Shown piece by piece: positions 19,470 through 28,618 of a stretch of DNA of 64,000 bases. Each line of letters opens with the position of its first letter. Position 1 is the stretch's first letter. A program made the translations under genes and the position numbers. This stretch comes from Pandoraea captiosa (GTDB lineage Bacteria > Pseudomonadota > Gammaproteobacteria > Burkholderiales > Burkholderiaceae), in assembly GCF_902459775.1 (NCBI RefSeq), contig NZ_CABPSQ010000002.1:372001-436000 (forward strand), read 5' to 3'. A model generated the notes under the pieces. That model made no database searches and was not told the DNA's origin. It worked only from the letters and a program-made list of their open reading frames with translations.

Positions 19470-20420
19470 TCAGAGATCGAGCACCAGCATGGCCGACTTG
19501 CTGCGGGAGCAGCACGGCAGAATCTGATCGTTGGCGGCGCGTTCTTCGTCGGTGAGGTAAACGTCGCGGTGATCGGGCGTGCCGTCGACGACGCGCGTCA
19601 GGCACGTGCCGCACACGCCCTGCTCGCACGACATCTGCACTTCGACCCCCTGCGCGGCCAGTGCCGCCACGATGGTCTGCCCGGCTTGCACGTCGATCAC
19701 GCGGCCGCTCGAATGCAGCTTCACCTGGAACGGCTTGTCTCCGTCGCTATCCGTGCTTGCCTGCGCGGGCGCGGCGAAGTACTCGCGATGCACATTCCCT
19801 TCCGGCCATTGTGCTGCTTCGGCGCGTGCGAGCACCGCCTCGATGAAGCCGGCCGGACCGCACACATACAGATGCTTGCCGCCGGACGGTTGCGCGAGGA
19901 TCGCGTCGAGGTCGGCGCGCGCACCTTCGCTGTCGAAGTACACATGCGTTTTCGCGGCAATGTCCTCACGTGCGAAGCGCTCTCGAAACGCCGTGCGCGC
20001 CGGCTCGCGTGTGCAGTAGTGCACTTCGAACGACGCGCCGCTGGCGGCCAGCGCCTCGGCCATGCACAGAATCGGCGTGACGCCGATGCCGCCGGCGAGC
20101 AGAATGCTGTGCGTCGCTTGCTCGTTGAGCGGGAAGTGATTGCGAGGGGCGCTGATGTCGATCTCGGCGCCGACCTTCAGCGCATGCATGCCCACCGAGC
20201 CACCACGCGATTGCGGATCGCGCAGCACGCCAAGGCAATAGCGATGCGTCTCTCCCGGTGCGTTGCACAGCGAGTACTGACGAATGACGCCGTCGGCCAC
20301 ATGCACGTCGATGTGCGCGCCCGCGGTGAACGGCGGCAGCGCGCTGCCGTCGACACTCACCAGCTCGAATTCGCAGATGTCGGTGGCGACATCGCGTTTG
20401 TTCGCCAGCCGGACTTTCAT
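19470..20420 (-). CDS. vanB: Vanillate O-demethylase reductase component (VanB type)
   Basis: A 316-residue electron-transfer protein of the phthalate dioxygenase reductase family. The N-terminal flavin domain has RQYSLCNAP. The NAD domain has LAGGIGVTPILCMAE and LYVCGPAGFIEAV. The C-terminal plant-type [2Fe-2S] domain has CEQGVCGTCLTRVV and a final Cys in ILPCCSRSK. It passes electrons from NADH to the Rieske oxygenase encoded just upstream; start and stop overlap by 4 bases (ATGA). The substrate could be vanillate or another methoxybenzoate. Confidence 0.9.
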   Translation of the reverse strand: MKVRLANKRDVATDICEFELVSVDGSALPPFTAGAHIDVHVADGVIRQYSLCNAPGETHRYCLGVLRDPQSRGGSVGMHALKVGAEIDISAPRNHFPLNEQATHSILLAGGIGVTPILCMAEALAASGASFEVHYCTREPARTAFRERFAREDIAAKTHVYFDSEGARADLDAILAQPSGGKHLYVCGPAGFIEAVLARAEAAQWPEGNVHREYFAAPAQASTDSDGDKPFQVKLHSSGRVIDVQAGQTIVAALAAQGVEVQMSCEQGVCGTCLTRVVDGTPDHRDVYLTDEERAANDQILPCCSRSKSAMLVLDL

Positions 20421-21478
20421 GCTGCGTTCTCCGCGCCAGCGGTGTTCGTGCCCGCGCGCTCCGCTTCGATGAGGCGGTCCAGCACCTTGCGCGACTGCAC
20501 GCCGCCTGCGTCGATATTGAGCTTCAGAATCTTCTTCTCCGGGTAGGCGGACAGGTTGCGCTGCTGCGCTTCGAGCACTTCCTGGTCTTCGGCGAAGATG
20601 CCGCCCTGGCCGCGCTTGATCGCAGCCGTCAGTTCGGCGTCCTGCGGCTTGAAGTTACGCGCCATGCCCCAGAAGTACCAGATCGACTCGTCGGTCTCGG
20701 GCGTGATGAAATCGACGACAATGCTGCCCGCCTTCTTGTCCGCCGGGGCGTCGTAGCCGCCATGGCCCGCATGCGCGACACCCACTTCGATCATCACGTG
20801 ACTCGGCGGCGTGAAGCGACAGATTTGCCACCGATCGCACGGCACCTGATCGTCCAGACCGTTCGCGCGCAGGGCGCTTGCCCAGAATGGCGGCGCCTTG
20901 ATGTTCTCCATGTGGCGCGCCGTGATGACCACGTCGCCTTCGACAGTCGTCTTCGGCGGCGCCTCTTCAATCTCTTCCTGACCGATGCTGGTGGCGTGCA
21001 CATACGTCTCGTGCGTCAGATCCATCAGGTTGTCGATCATCAGGCGATAGTCGCACTTGATGTGGTACAGGCCGCCGCCATACGCCCATTTGTCGCTCAC
21101 CGCCCATTCGAGGTGCGGGATCTCGTCGGGATTGGCCAGCGCGGCGTCGCCCGGCCAGACCCACACGAACCCATAGCGCTCCACGCACGGGAAGGCGCGC
21201 GTCTTCGGGAAACCGCCCACGCGCTGGCCCACCATCTTCGTGCACTTGCCGCCGCCATCGACCGTGAGGCCGTGATAGCCGCACACGAGATGCCCGTCTT
21301 TCACGAAGCCGAGCGAGAGCGCGGCGCCGCGATGCGGGCAGAAGTCTTCGAGCGCGGCCACGTTGCCGTTGCCGTCGCGGAAGAACACCATCGCTTCGTT
21401 ACAGATCTTGCGACCGAGGGGTTTCTCGGCGAATTCGTCCGGCGTGCAGGCGACGTACCAGGTATTTTTGAGGAACAT
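20417..21478 (-). CDS. vanA: Rieske aromatic O-demethylase oxygenase component (VanA type)
   Basis: A 353-residue oxygenase. The Rieske [2Fe-2S] site has CPHRGA (Cys-x-His) and CGYHGL (Cys-x2-His). The mononuclear iron site is in NLMDLTHETYVH. It removes a methyl group from aromatic methyl ethers as formaldehyde; vanillate to protocatechuate is the best-known case. 3-O-methylgallate or syringate cannot be excluded from sequence and would fit the gallate-type genes next door. The start at MFLKNTWYVA is preceded by a distant AAGGAGAC and conserved in the family. Confidence 0.9.
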   Translation of the reverse strand: MFLKNTWYVACTPDEFAEKPLGRKICNEAMVFFRDGNGNVAALEDFCPHRGAALSLGFVKDGHLVCGYHGLTVDGGGKCTKMVGQRVGGFPKTRAFPCVERYGFVWVWPGDAALANPDEIPHLEWAVSDKWAYGGGLYHIKCDYRLMIDNLMDLTHETYVHATSIGQEEIEEAPPKTTVEGDVVITARHMENIKAPPFWASALRANGLDDQVPCDRWQICRFTPPSHVMIEVGVAHAGHGGYDAPADKKAGSIVVDFITPETDESIWYFWGMARNFKPQDAELTAAIKRGQGGIFAEDQEVLEAQQRNLSAYPEKKILKLNIDAGGVQSRKVLDRLIEAERAGTNTAGAENAA

Positions 21479-21585
21479 GATCGTTTGTCTCCTTGGCGCG
21501 CCTCGACGCGGAGTGCGGCGCGCTCTTGTTGCAATGAAAGCGTGGAATGCGTGGAATCGGTGACTACGTGAATGGCGGGTGCGCG

Positions 21586-22254
21586 TCAGAGTAACTGCGC
21601 GCCCATGCTGTGCTCCTGCGTGACGATGTGTTCGCGGCACATGAATTCCGCACGGTCGGGCTGGCGTGCCGCAATGGCCTCGACGATCGCGTGATGCTGG
21701 CGATGCGCGTAAGCGATGATGTCTGCGTACTGGCGTCGGTCCTCATGACCGAAAGCGACCGTGCGCGGTGCGACGAACGGCACCAGGTTGCAGCGCGCGA
21801 TGAAGCCTTCGAGCAGCGGATTGCGCGCGCCGCTGATGAGCAGGTCGTGAAAGCGGGCGTTGAGCGACGCATAGCCGATCTGCACTTCGGGCGTCATGGT
21901 GTGATCGGCGAGCAGCGCATCGCCCTCGGCCAGCAACTCGCGCAGTTGCCCGAGCAGTTCGGCGCTGGCCCCCTTCTCGGCGAGCAGCCGCGCGGCATAG
22001 CCTTCGAGCGTGCCGCGCAGATGCAACGCTTCGACACTCTCCTCACGCGTGTGCGCCCGCACGGCGTAGCCGCGCTGTCCCGCGCGCACCACCAGCCCTT
22101 CTTCCGCAAGCACCGGCAGCGCCTGGCGCACCGGCATGCGCGACACGCCCAGTTGCTCCGCCAGCTTGGCTTCGGCCAGCCGCTCGCCGGGCGCGAGTTC
22201 GCCCTTGAGGATCATTTCGCGCAGTTGAACCGTGGTCGGGGTGGGATGCAGCAT
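21586..22254 (-). CDS. vanR: GntR-family (FCD) regulator, VanR-like
   Basis: A 222-residue repressor. The N-terminal winged helix has LAEAKLAEQLGVSRMPVRQA, and the all-helical FCD ligand domain shows metal-type His positions (SLNARFHDLL, HRQHHAIVEA). AAAGGAG precedes the start. It is the first gene of the vanR-vanA-vanB unit and divergent from the dioxygenase genes. Two copies of TATGGGATCCCG lie in the intervening region, so it probably represses both directions until vanillate or a related acid binds. Confidence 0.85.
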   Translation of the reverse strand: MLHPTPTTVQLREMILKGELAPGERLAEAKLAEQLGVSRMPVRQALPVLAEEGLVVRAGQRGYAVRAHTREESVEALHLRGTLEGYAARLLAEKGASAELLGQLRELLAEGDALLADHTMTPEVQIGYASLNARFHDLLISGARNPLLEGFIARCNLVPFVAPRTVAFGHEDRRQYADIIAYAHRQHHAIVEAIAARQPDRAEFMCREHIVTQEHSMGAQLL

Positions 22255-22321
22255 GCGTCTCCTTTCATTTCCTTTCGTGCCTGCCCCCAAGCTGGGCTTG
22301 ATGGCATCGGCTTTTTTTCAT

Positions 22322-22386
22322 TATGGGATCCCGTAATTCGTAAACGCATCGGTAAATACCCTTGTTTATGGACATATGGGATCCCG
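22322..22386. promoter_or_regulatory. Paired GntR-type operators in the vanR/ligB divergent promoter
   Basis: Two identical 12-mers TATGGGATCCCG lie at 22322-22333 and 22375-22386, 53 bases apart, close to five helical turns. Both are built on the palindrome GGGATCCC. The right copy lies just before a TAGACT -10-like hexamer (22389-22394) for the dioxygenase genes. The left copy overlaps CATAAT, a -10-like element read toward vanR. This geometry suits loop-forming repression by one regulator. Confidence 0.6.
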
Positions 22387-22467
22387 GATAGACTCGGCCC
22401 TGCATAAATGCGGGCAGTTTCATTCTGCTGCCCGGGCATGACAAAACAAAAGACGGAGACTTTCAGC

Positions 22468-23310
22468 GTGGCAAAGATCATTGGGGGGATCGGCACGTCG
22501 CACGTGCCGACCATCGGTGTGGCGTACGACAAGGGCAAGCAACAGGATCCCGCGTGGGCGCCGCTGTTTCAGGGCTACGAGCCCGTGGCGAAGTGGCTGG
22601 CCGAGAAGCAGGCCGACGTGCTCGTGTTCTTCTACAACGACCACGCCACCACCTTCTTCTTCGACATGTACCCGACGTTCGCGCTGGGCGTGGGCGAGTC
22701 GTTCCCGATTGCCGACGAGGGCGCCGGGTTGCGTCCGCTGCCGCCGATTCGCGGTGACGTTGCCTTGCAGGCGCATATCGCCGAGTCGCTGGTGAACGAC
22801 GAGTTCGACATCACCGTCTTCCAGGACAAACCCATCGATCACGGCTGCGCGTCGCCGCTGCCGCTGCTCTGGCCGCACAAGCCGGACTGGCCCGGCACGG
22901 TCGTGCCGATCGCCATCAACGTGCTGCAATATCCGCTGCCCACCGGGCGTCGCTGCTATCGCCTCGGTCAGGCCGTGCGTCGCGCCATCGAGTCGTATCC
23001 GGAAGATTTGCGTGTGGTGGTCGTCGGCACGGGCGGCCTCTCGCATCAGATCCACGGCGAGCGCACCGGGTACAACGACGAAGCGTGGGACCGCGAATTC
23101 CTCGATTTGCTGGAGCATCAGCCGGAAAAGCTCACGGAACTCAAGCATGTCGACTACGTGGCGCGCGGCGGCGCCGAGAGCGTCGAACAAATCATGTGGC
23201 TGTCGATGCGCGGCGCAATGGGCCCGCGCATCAAGCGTCTGCACCTGAACTACTACCTCGCGACGACCACCGCCATGACCGTGGCACTTTACGAGGAGGA
23301 CGCAGCATGA
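22468..23310 (+). CDS. ligB: Class III extradiol dioxygenase, catalytic beta subunit (LigB type)
   Basis: A 280-residue non-heme iron(II) ring-cleavage subunit. It starts MAKIIGGIGTSHVPTIG with the first iron-ligand His in SHVP. Also seen are VFFYNDHATTFFFD, IDHGCASPLPLL, and GTGGLSHQIHG with the catalytic His. Relatives open protocatechuate, gallate or 3-O-methylgallate. The start is a GTG preceded by CGGAG; ATG 22438 is an alternative. The alpha-subunit gene overlaps its stop. The surrounding galBCD genes and missing ligC/ligI homologues point to gallate-type substrates. Confidence 0.85.
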   Translation: MAKIIGGIGTSHVPTIGVAYDKGKQQDPAWAPLFQGYEPVAKWLAEKQADVLVFFYNDHATTFFFDMYPTFALGVGESFPIADEGAGLRPLPPIRGDVALQAHIAESLVNDEFDITVFQDKPIDHGCASPLPLLWPHKPDWPGTVVPIAINVLQYPLPTGRRCYRLGQAVRRAIESYPEDLRVVVVGTGGLSHQIHGERTGYNDEAWDREFLDLLEHQPEKLTELKHVDYVARGGAESVEQIMWLSMRGAMGPRIKRLHLNYYLATTTAMTVALYEEDAA

Positions 23311-23666
23311 ATCCGCAACTCGAAGGCATCGAAGCGATTACCGGCACCTACGCGTTCGACCTGCGCGTGAGCAATCGCACCCTCAAGCTCAACCGCTTCT
23401 TCTGGCACATGATCCGCGCGGAAAATCGCGAGACGTATCTGAGCGATCCCGTCGCGGCGATGACCGCTGCCGGTCTCACGTCCGAAGAGCAAGCGCTGGT
23501 GCAGGCGCAGGACTGGCTGGGCCTCGTGCGCCACGGCGTGAATTTCTTCGTGCTGGAGAAGTTCGCCCGCGTGGTGCGCAGGACCAACCTGGAAGTCTAT
23601 GCGCTCATGCGCGGCGAGACGCTCGACGAGTTCATGGCCACGCGCCGCGTACCGACCATGCGCTGA
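23307..23666 (+). CDS. ligA: Extradiol dioxygenase alpha subunit (LigA type)
   Basis: A 119-residue helical subunit that caps the active site of LigB-type dioxygenases. It contains the family segments LNRFFWHMIRAENRETYLSD and LGLVRHGVNFFVLEKFARVV. ATG overlaps the beta-subunit stop by 4 bases, so subunits are made in step. The beta-before-alpha order is reversed compared with Sphingobium ligAB. The LysR gene starts 1 base after its stop codon. Confidence 0.87.
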   Translation: MNPQLEGIEAITGTYAFDLRVSNRTLKLNRFFWHMIRAENRETYLSDPVAAMTAAGLTSEEQALVQAQDWLGLVRHGVNFFVLEKFARVVRRTNLEVYALMRGETLDEFMATRRVPTMR

Positions 23667-23667
23667 C

Positions 23668-25008
23668 ATGGCGATCGACACTGCCGTCAGTCTCACCAAC
23701 GCACCGGCCGCGCCCCGGCTCGCCTGCCACGAGCGCGGCACGTGGAGTCGCGCGCCGCAAAGCAACGACGCCACGCTGCTGGTGCGCAAGTTGCGCGGCC
23801 TTCGCGCGATGGTGGCGGTACTCGAATGCGACTCGGTCGCGCGTGCGGCGCGCATGCTGCATCTGTCGCAGTCGGCCGTCGCGCGTTCGATCTCCGATAT
23901 CGAAGCCGAACTGGGTTTTCCGCTGTTCCATCGCAGCGCGCGTGGGCTGATCCCGAATGCTGCGGGGCAGCGCCTCGGCGTGCGCGCCACGCGCGCGCTC
24001 GCGGAACTGGCGAACGGTTATCGCGAAGCGTTCGCGGCGACGGCCTCGCAGGCCGACGGCGGGGCGCGCGCCGCGAGCCGGTTCGCTGCCGTGGTCGCGC
24101 CGCAGCAGCTCACCAGTTTCATTGCCGTGGCGGAACTGGGCAGCGGGCCGCTCGCCGCGAGTCGTCTTCAGTGTTCGCAGCCGACGATTCAGCGCAATCT
24201 CGATCAGCTCGAAGACCTCATCGGCATCAAGCTGTTCCGGCGCACGCCGCGTGGCACACGTCTGACCGACGAGGCGCTGGCGCTGCTGGGTCCCGTCAAG
24301 CGCGCACTGGCCGAACTGGCGATTGCCGAAGATGAGCTCGCCCCGTTCGGTGGCCGTCAGCAAGGGACGGTCATCGTCGCTGCGCTGCCGCTCTCGAGCG
24401 GTTTCCTGTTGCCCAAGGCCATCGACAGCCTGCTGCACAAGTCGCCGTATCTCACGGTCACCGTGGTCGACGGCACGTATGAAGCGCTCGTTCGGCAGTT
24501 GCGTCAGGCGGACGTCGACATGATCGTCGGTGCGCTGCGTGCGAACGACGTGCCGCCGGACATCCGGCAGGAGGCGCTTTTCGAAGACCACCTGTCGGTC
24601 GTCGCGCGAGCGGACCACCCGTGCCTGACATCGGGCAGGGCGCCGACACTCACGGAGCTTGCCGCCTACGGCTGGGTGAGTCCGTTGCCCTGCACGCCGG
24701 CGCGCGGCGTGTTCGAGCGCGTGTTTCATGCCGAAGGCCTGGCGTTGTCGCAGACGCAGGTGCATGCGAGCAGTTCACCGGTGGTGCGCGGGTTGTTGTC
24801 GTCGAGCGACCGACTCGCGCTGCTCTCGCCGGTGCAGATCACGTCCGAGCTGCGCACGGGGGAGCTGGCTGTCGTGCCGGTGACGCTGCAACATGCGCGC
24901 CGCTCGATCGGGGTGGCGACACGGCGCGACGGTTTGCTCTCGCCCGCCGCCGAGCAATTGCTCGACGAATTGCGCGCGCTTGCGCCGACGATGCAGCATC
25001 CGACATAA
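23668..25008 (+). CDS. LysR-type regulator with two tandem N-terminal HTH domains
   Basis: A 446-residue regulator, about 150 longer than a normal LTTR. The first winged helix is at about residues 41-100 (LRAMVAVLECDSVARAARML, SQSAVARSISDIEAELG, FHRSARG). A second, equally complete one is at about 145-205 (LTSFIAVAELGSGPLAASRL, SQPTIQRNLDQLEDLIGIKL, FRRTPRG). A standard co-inducer domain follows from about 230. It starts 1 base after the dioxygenase alpha subunit, so it is probably cotranscribed with its target. Likely effectors are ring-cleavage intermediates or gallate/protocatechuate. No frameshift is needed to join the two halves. Confidence 0.85.
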   Translation: MAIDTAVSLTNAPAAPRLACHERGTWSRAPQSNDATLLVRKLRGLRAMVAVLECDSVARAARMLHLSQSAVARSISDIEAELGFPLFHRSARGLIPNAAGQRLGVRATRALAELANGYREAFAATASQADGGARAASRFAAVVAPQQLTSFIAVAELGSGPLAASRLQCSQPTIQRNLDQLEDLIGIKLFRRTPRGTRLTDEALALLGPVKRALAELAIAEDELAPFGGRQQGTVIVAALPLSSGFLLPKAIDSLLHKSPYLTVTVVDGTYEALVRQLRQADVDMIVGALRANDVPPDIRQEALFEDHLSVVARADHPCLTSGRAPTLTELAAYGWVSPLPCTPARGVFERVFHAEGLALSQTQVHASSSPVVRGLLSSSDRLALLSPVQITSELRTGELAVVPVTLQHARRSIGVATRRDGLLSPAAEQLLDELRALAPTMQHPT

Positions 25009-25401
25009 AACGCGAATCATGTTCGCGATACGCACGGCGAGCGCGGCGAAAATCGCCGGATTCGCCATGAGTTGCATGTCTCGCCTTCTTCGGCCGTACC
25101 CGGTTCTCGCAGTACGGCACGCTCACTGACGACCGCCTGCCGCGCCTTGTCCGGCGGGCGTTCCACCCACGGAACGCAAGGCGTCCCGCAGCGCGAAATT
25201 CCCTTCGAAAAATCCACTGCGAACCGTAGGGGAAATCTCGGGGATATACGAAAAACGCAACGCTCGACGCGAGAAGGTCGTTCGACGTTCACATTTCGTC
25301 TGCCTAAGCTGTTCCGGACACATAGAAAAGGCGCGCCAACCCCCGGCGCGACCTCATCAGAAAACGGCTCGGTGCAACGACACCGACGAGGAGACGACAC
25401 C
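25009..25401. other. Intergenic region before the aromatic ABC importer
   Basis: A 393-base gap. It contains a two-step stem-loop at 25144-25183: outer arms CGCCTTG/CAAGGCG, inner GCGTTCC/GGAACGC, loop ACCCAC. A weak promoter-like pair TTCGAC and TAAGCT (18 apart) lies just before the importer. No gene was recognised. It probably separates the dioxygenase unit from the transporter-galBCD unit. Confidence 0.4.
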
Positions 25402-26601
25402 ATGATGAAGCGCCATCTCTGGCTCGCAGTTGCACTCGCGAGCGTTTGCCAATTCACTGCCGTTTCGGCTGCCCGCGCCGAGGAAATCAAGATCGGCGTG
25501 CTGGGTCTGTTCTCGGGCTCGGCGTCGTGGTGGGGCACGGAATACCGCCGCGGTATCAACCTGTGGCTCGAACAGAACAAGAACAAGGTCGGCGACGACA
25601 CGCTCGTCATCCTGGAGCGCGACGAAGGCGGCGTGAACCCGCAGCGCACGCGTCAGCTCGCGCAGGAACTGGTGGTGCGCGATCAGGTGCAGTACCTGTT
25701 CGGCGGCTCGTTCACGCCGAACGTGCTGGCGATGGCCGACGTCGTGAACCAGACCAAGACGCCGCTCGTGATCGGTAACTCGGGCACGTCCAGCGTGACG
25801 CTGAAGTCGCCGTACTTCGTGCGCACCGGCTTTACGCAATGGACCGTGAGCGTGCCGCTCGTCGAGTACGCCGCGAAGAAGGGCGTGAAGAACGCCGCCA
25901 TCGTGGTCGCCGATTTCGCCACCGGCTACGACGCCATCGACGCGTACAGCGAAACGTTCAAGAAGGCCGGCGGCAAGGTCGCGGTCGAAGTGAAGGTCCC
26001 GCTGGGCACCACGGACTTCTCCAGCTACCTGCAACGTGTGCGCGACGCCAAGCCGGACGCCGTCTTCATGTTCATGCCGGTCGGCCCGATGTCGGCTGGC
26101 TTCGTGAAGGCCTTCAAGGAACGCGAGCTCGACAAGGCCGGCATTCAGCTCTTCGCCACGACCGAGACGATGGAGTCGGACCTGCCCGCCATTGGCGACA
26201 GCGCACTGGGCACCATCACCGCACTGCACTACTCGCCGTTCCTCACGACGCCGGAGAACACCGCGTTCGTGAAAGCCTACAAGGCCAAGTACGGACCGGG
26301 CGCGCTGCCGTCGATCGCGTCGGTGTCGGCCTACGACTCGATGACGCTCATCGCGCAGATGATCAAGGCGACCAAGGGCAAGAAGGACGCCGAGAAGGCC
26401 ATCGCCGCCGTGAAGGGGTACTCGTGGGTGAGCGCACGCGGTCCGGTGTCGATCGATCCCAAGACGCGTGAAATCGTGCAGAACGTGTACATCCGTCGCG
26501 TGGAAAACATCGACGGCAAGCTTGGCAACAAGCCGATCGACACGTACAAGTCCGTGGTGGAGCCGTGGCACATCGGCCACCCGCAAGTGGCCGCGAAGTA
26601 A
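25402..26601 (+). CDS. ABC importer substrate-binding protein, Liv type
   Basis: A 399-residue periplasmic type I binding protein (Peripla_BP_6). Signal peptide MMKRHLWLAVALASVCQFTA is cleaved near ARAEE, and the mature part begins EIKIGVLGLFSGSASWWG. ATG 25402 follows GAGGAGACG. Liv-type proteins of this subgroup often bind aromatic acids in catabolic clusters. With galBCD downstream of the same transporter, the ligand is predicted to be gallate, protocatechuate, vanillate or a similar acid. Confidence 0.88.
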   Translation: MMKRHLWLAVALASVCQFTAVSAARAEEIKIGVLGLFSGSASWWGTEYRRGINLWLEQNKNKVGDDTLVILERDEGGVNPQRTRQLAQELVVRDQVQYLFGGSFTPNVLAMADVVNQTKTPLVIGNSGTSSVTLKSPYFVRTGFTQWTVSVPLVEYAAKKGVKNAAIVVADFATGYDAIDAYSETFKKAGGKVAVEVKVPLGTTDFSSYLQRVRDAKPDAVFMFMPVGPMSAGFVKAFKERELDKAGIQLFATTETMESDLPAIGDSALGTITALHYSPFLTTPENTAFVKAYKAKYGPGALPSIASVSAYDSMTLIAQMIKATKGKKDAEKAIAAVKGYSWVSARGPVSIDPKTREIVQNVYIRRVENIDGKLGNKPIDTYKSVVEPWHIGHPQVAAK

Positions 26602-26658
26602 CGCAGGCGACAACACCCCCCAAAGTTCGCTCTGATCGTTAGGTTCCGGTACTTCGTC

Positions 26659-27531
26659 ATGACGCAATCGCTTGCCACTTTCCTGTCGTTGTCGATCGAC
26701 GGTGTGGCCTACGGGATGTTGCTGTTCCTCATCTCCGTGGGCCTCACGGTCACGCTGGGCGTCATGCGCGTGGTCAATCTCGCGCACTCCGCCTTCGCCA
26801 TGATCGGCGGTTATTTCACCTTGTGGGCCATGCAGCGCGCCGGGCTCGACTTCTTCGTCGCCCTGCTCGTGGGCGTGATCGGCACCATGCTGCTCGGCGC
26901 GGTGCTTGAGCGCACGCTGTACCGCTGGGTCTACACAGCCAACGGTCTGGGGCAGTTGCTCATGACGATCGGCCTCGCGTTCATCATCTGCGCGATTGCC
27001 AAGCATCTCGCCGGTACCGAATTGCAGACGATTCCGGTGCCGCAGGGACTGCGCGGCACCTGGGATTTCGGTGCGTTCTCCGTTTCCGTGTACCGCATCT
27101 TCGCGCTGGTGTGCAGTGCGGTCGTCGCCTTCGGTATCTGGCTGGGCCTCGAACGTACGTCGTTCGGTGCGAAGCTGCGCGCCGCCGTCGACAATCCGCG
27201 CATGGCGCGTTGCGTCGGCATCAATGTGCCGGTCGTGTTCTCGATCACGTTCGCCATCGGCTGCGGGCTGTCCGGACTGGGCGGCGCGCTGTCGAGCCAG
27301 ATCCTGCCGCTGGAGCCCTACTACGGCCTGAAGTATCTGGTGCTGGTGCTGATCGTGGTGGCCGCCGGTGGGCTGGGCAGCTTGCGCGGCTCGTTGTATG
27401 CCGGTTTGCTGCTTGGGCTGATCGACACGCTGGGCCGCTACTACGTGCCGGCGCTCGGCGCCTTCATGATCTATCTGGCCGTGCTGGCCATTCTGCTGAT
27501 CCGCCCGCAAGGGCTGGTCGGTCGTGCCTGA
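26659..27531 (+). CDS. ABC importer permease, LivH type
   Basis: A 290-residue inner-membrane permease of the branched-chain amino acid family: MTQSLATFLSLSIDGVAYGM, VGLTVTLGVMRVVNLAHSAF, and the coupling-loop region RAAVDNPRMARCVGIN. It pairs with the LivM-like protein that follows 13 bases later. Confidence 0.9.
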   Translation: MTQSLATFLSLSIDGVAYGMLLFLISVGLTVTLGVMRVVNLAHSAFAMIGGYFTLWAMQRAGLDFFVALLVGVIGTMLLGAVLERTLYRWVYTANGLGQLLMTIGLAFIICAIAKHLAGTELQTIPVPQGLRGTWDFGAFSVSVYRIFALVCSAVVAFGIWLGLERTSFGAKLRAAVDNPRMARCVGINVPVVFSITFAIGCGLSGLGGALSSQILPLEPYYGLKYLVLVLIVVAAGGLGSLRGSLYAGLLLGLIDTLGRYYVPALGAFMIYLAVLAILLIRPQGLVGRA

Positions 27532-27544
27532 GCGGAGGATGACG

Positions 27545-28618
27545 ATGTCCCGAACGAATCCTTCGCCGTCGATCAACGGTATGAAACAAGTCGCACCGGC
27601 GCTGCGTCGCAAGCGCCTCGGCATGCTCGACGCGCTGCTGCTTCTGGCTGCCATTGCCACGTACTTCTTCGCGGATCTGTATCTGGCGCTCGCCACGAGC
27701 GTGCTGATCATGATCGTCTTCGCGCTCTCGCTCGATCTCGTGCAGGGCTACTGCGGTATCGAGACGCTGGGGCATGCCGCGTTCTTCGGCAGCGGGGCAT
27801 ATGCCGCCGGACTGTTCGCGCTGCATGTCTCGCCGAATCCCCTGCTGGGTCTCGCGGTCGGTGCGGTGGTCGCGGGTCTCGTGGGACTGATCACCGGCGT
27901 GGTCGTGCTGCGCGTGAACGGCCTCACGCAGATCATGCTCACGCTCACATGCGCCACGCTGCTTTATGAAGCGGGCAACATCGCCAAGTCCATCACGATG
28001 GGCGACGACGGTCTGACGGGCTACACCATTGCGCCCGTGCTCGGCATGTTCGAATTCGACATCTACGGCCATACCGCCTATCTGTATGCGCTCGCCGTGC
28101 TGCTCGTCGTCTATCTGTTCACGCAGTACCTCGTGAACTCGCCGTTCGGGCTGACGGTGCAGGGCATTCGCGAGAACGCCATGCGCATGTCGTTGCTCGG
28201 CGTTCGGGTCGGCCTGCGCCGGCTGATGCTGTACACGATTGCGGCGGCGGTGGCGGGCGTCGCGGGTGCGCTCTCGGCGCAGGTCAACAACATCGTTGCG
28301 CTCGATACGCTGTCGTTCACGCTCTCCGCCAACGTGCTGGTGATGCTCGCGCTCGGTGGTACGGGACGCCTGTATGGCGCGGTGCTCGGCGCCGTCGTCT
28401 TCATGGTGCTCTCCGACCGGATCGCGGCGATCGATCCGACGAACTGGCTTGCCGCGCTTGGCGTGTTGCTGATCGTCGTGGTGCGCTTCGCCCCGGACGG
28501 CCTGATCGGCCTGGTGGATCGCCTCACGGCGCGCGTGCGTCGCCCGGCCCCGGCGGTCGCGCCGACCGAAGCCGCCAACCCTCAGGCAACGACCACGGAC
28601 AAGGAGGTGACGCCGTGA
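27545..28618 (+). CDS. ABC importer permease, LivM type
   Basis: A 357-residue second permease: LSLDLVQGYCGIETLGHAAF and GVQGIRENAMRMSLLG-type coupling region (seen as TVQGIRENAMRMSLLGVRVG). ATG 27545 was chosen because GGAGG lies 6 bases upstream; ATG 27539 would abut that signal. Its stop overlaps the GTG start of the ATPase gene. Confidence 0.9.
   Translation: MSRTNPSPSINGMKQVAPALRRKRLGMLDALLLLAAIATYFFADLYLALATSVLIMIVFALSLDLVQGYCGIETLGHAAFFGSGAYAAGLFALHVSPNPLLGLAVGAVVAGLVGLITGVVVLRVNGLTQIMLTLTCATLLYEAGNIAKSITMGDDGLTGYTIAPVLGMFEFDIYGHTAYLYALAVLLVVYLFTQYLVNSPFGLTVQGIRENAMRMSLLGVRVGLRRLMLYTIAAAVAGVAGALSAQVNNIVALDTLSFTLSANVLVMLALGGTGRLYGAVLGAVVFMVLSDRIAAIDPTNWLAALGVLLIVVVRFAPDGLIGLVDRLTARVRRPAPAVAPTEAANPQATTTDKEVTP

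Noticed and set aside
25357-27711. 784-codon open frame on the minus strand across the ABC importer genes
   Set aside because: It is antisense to well-supported genes, with His/Arg/Asp-rich shadow composition typical of high-G+C DNA and no recognisable domain.
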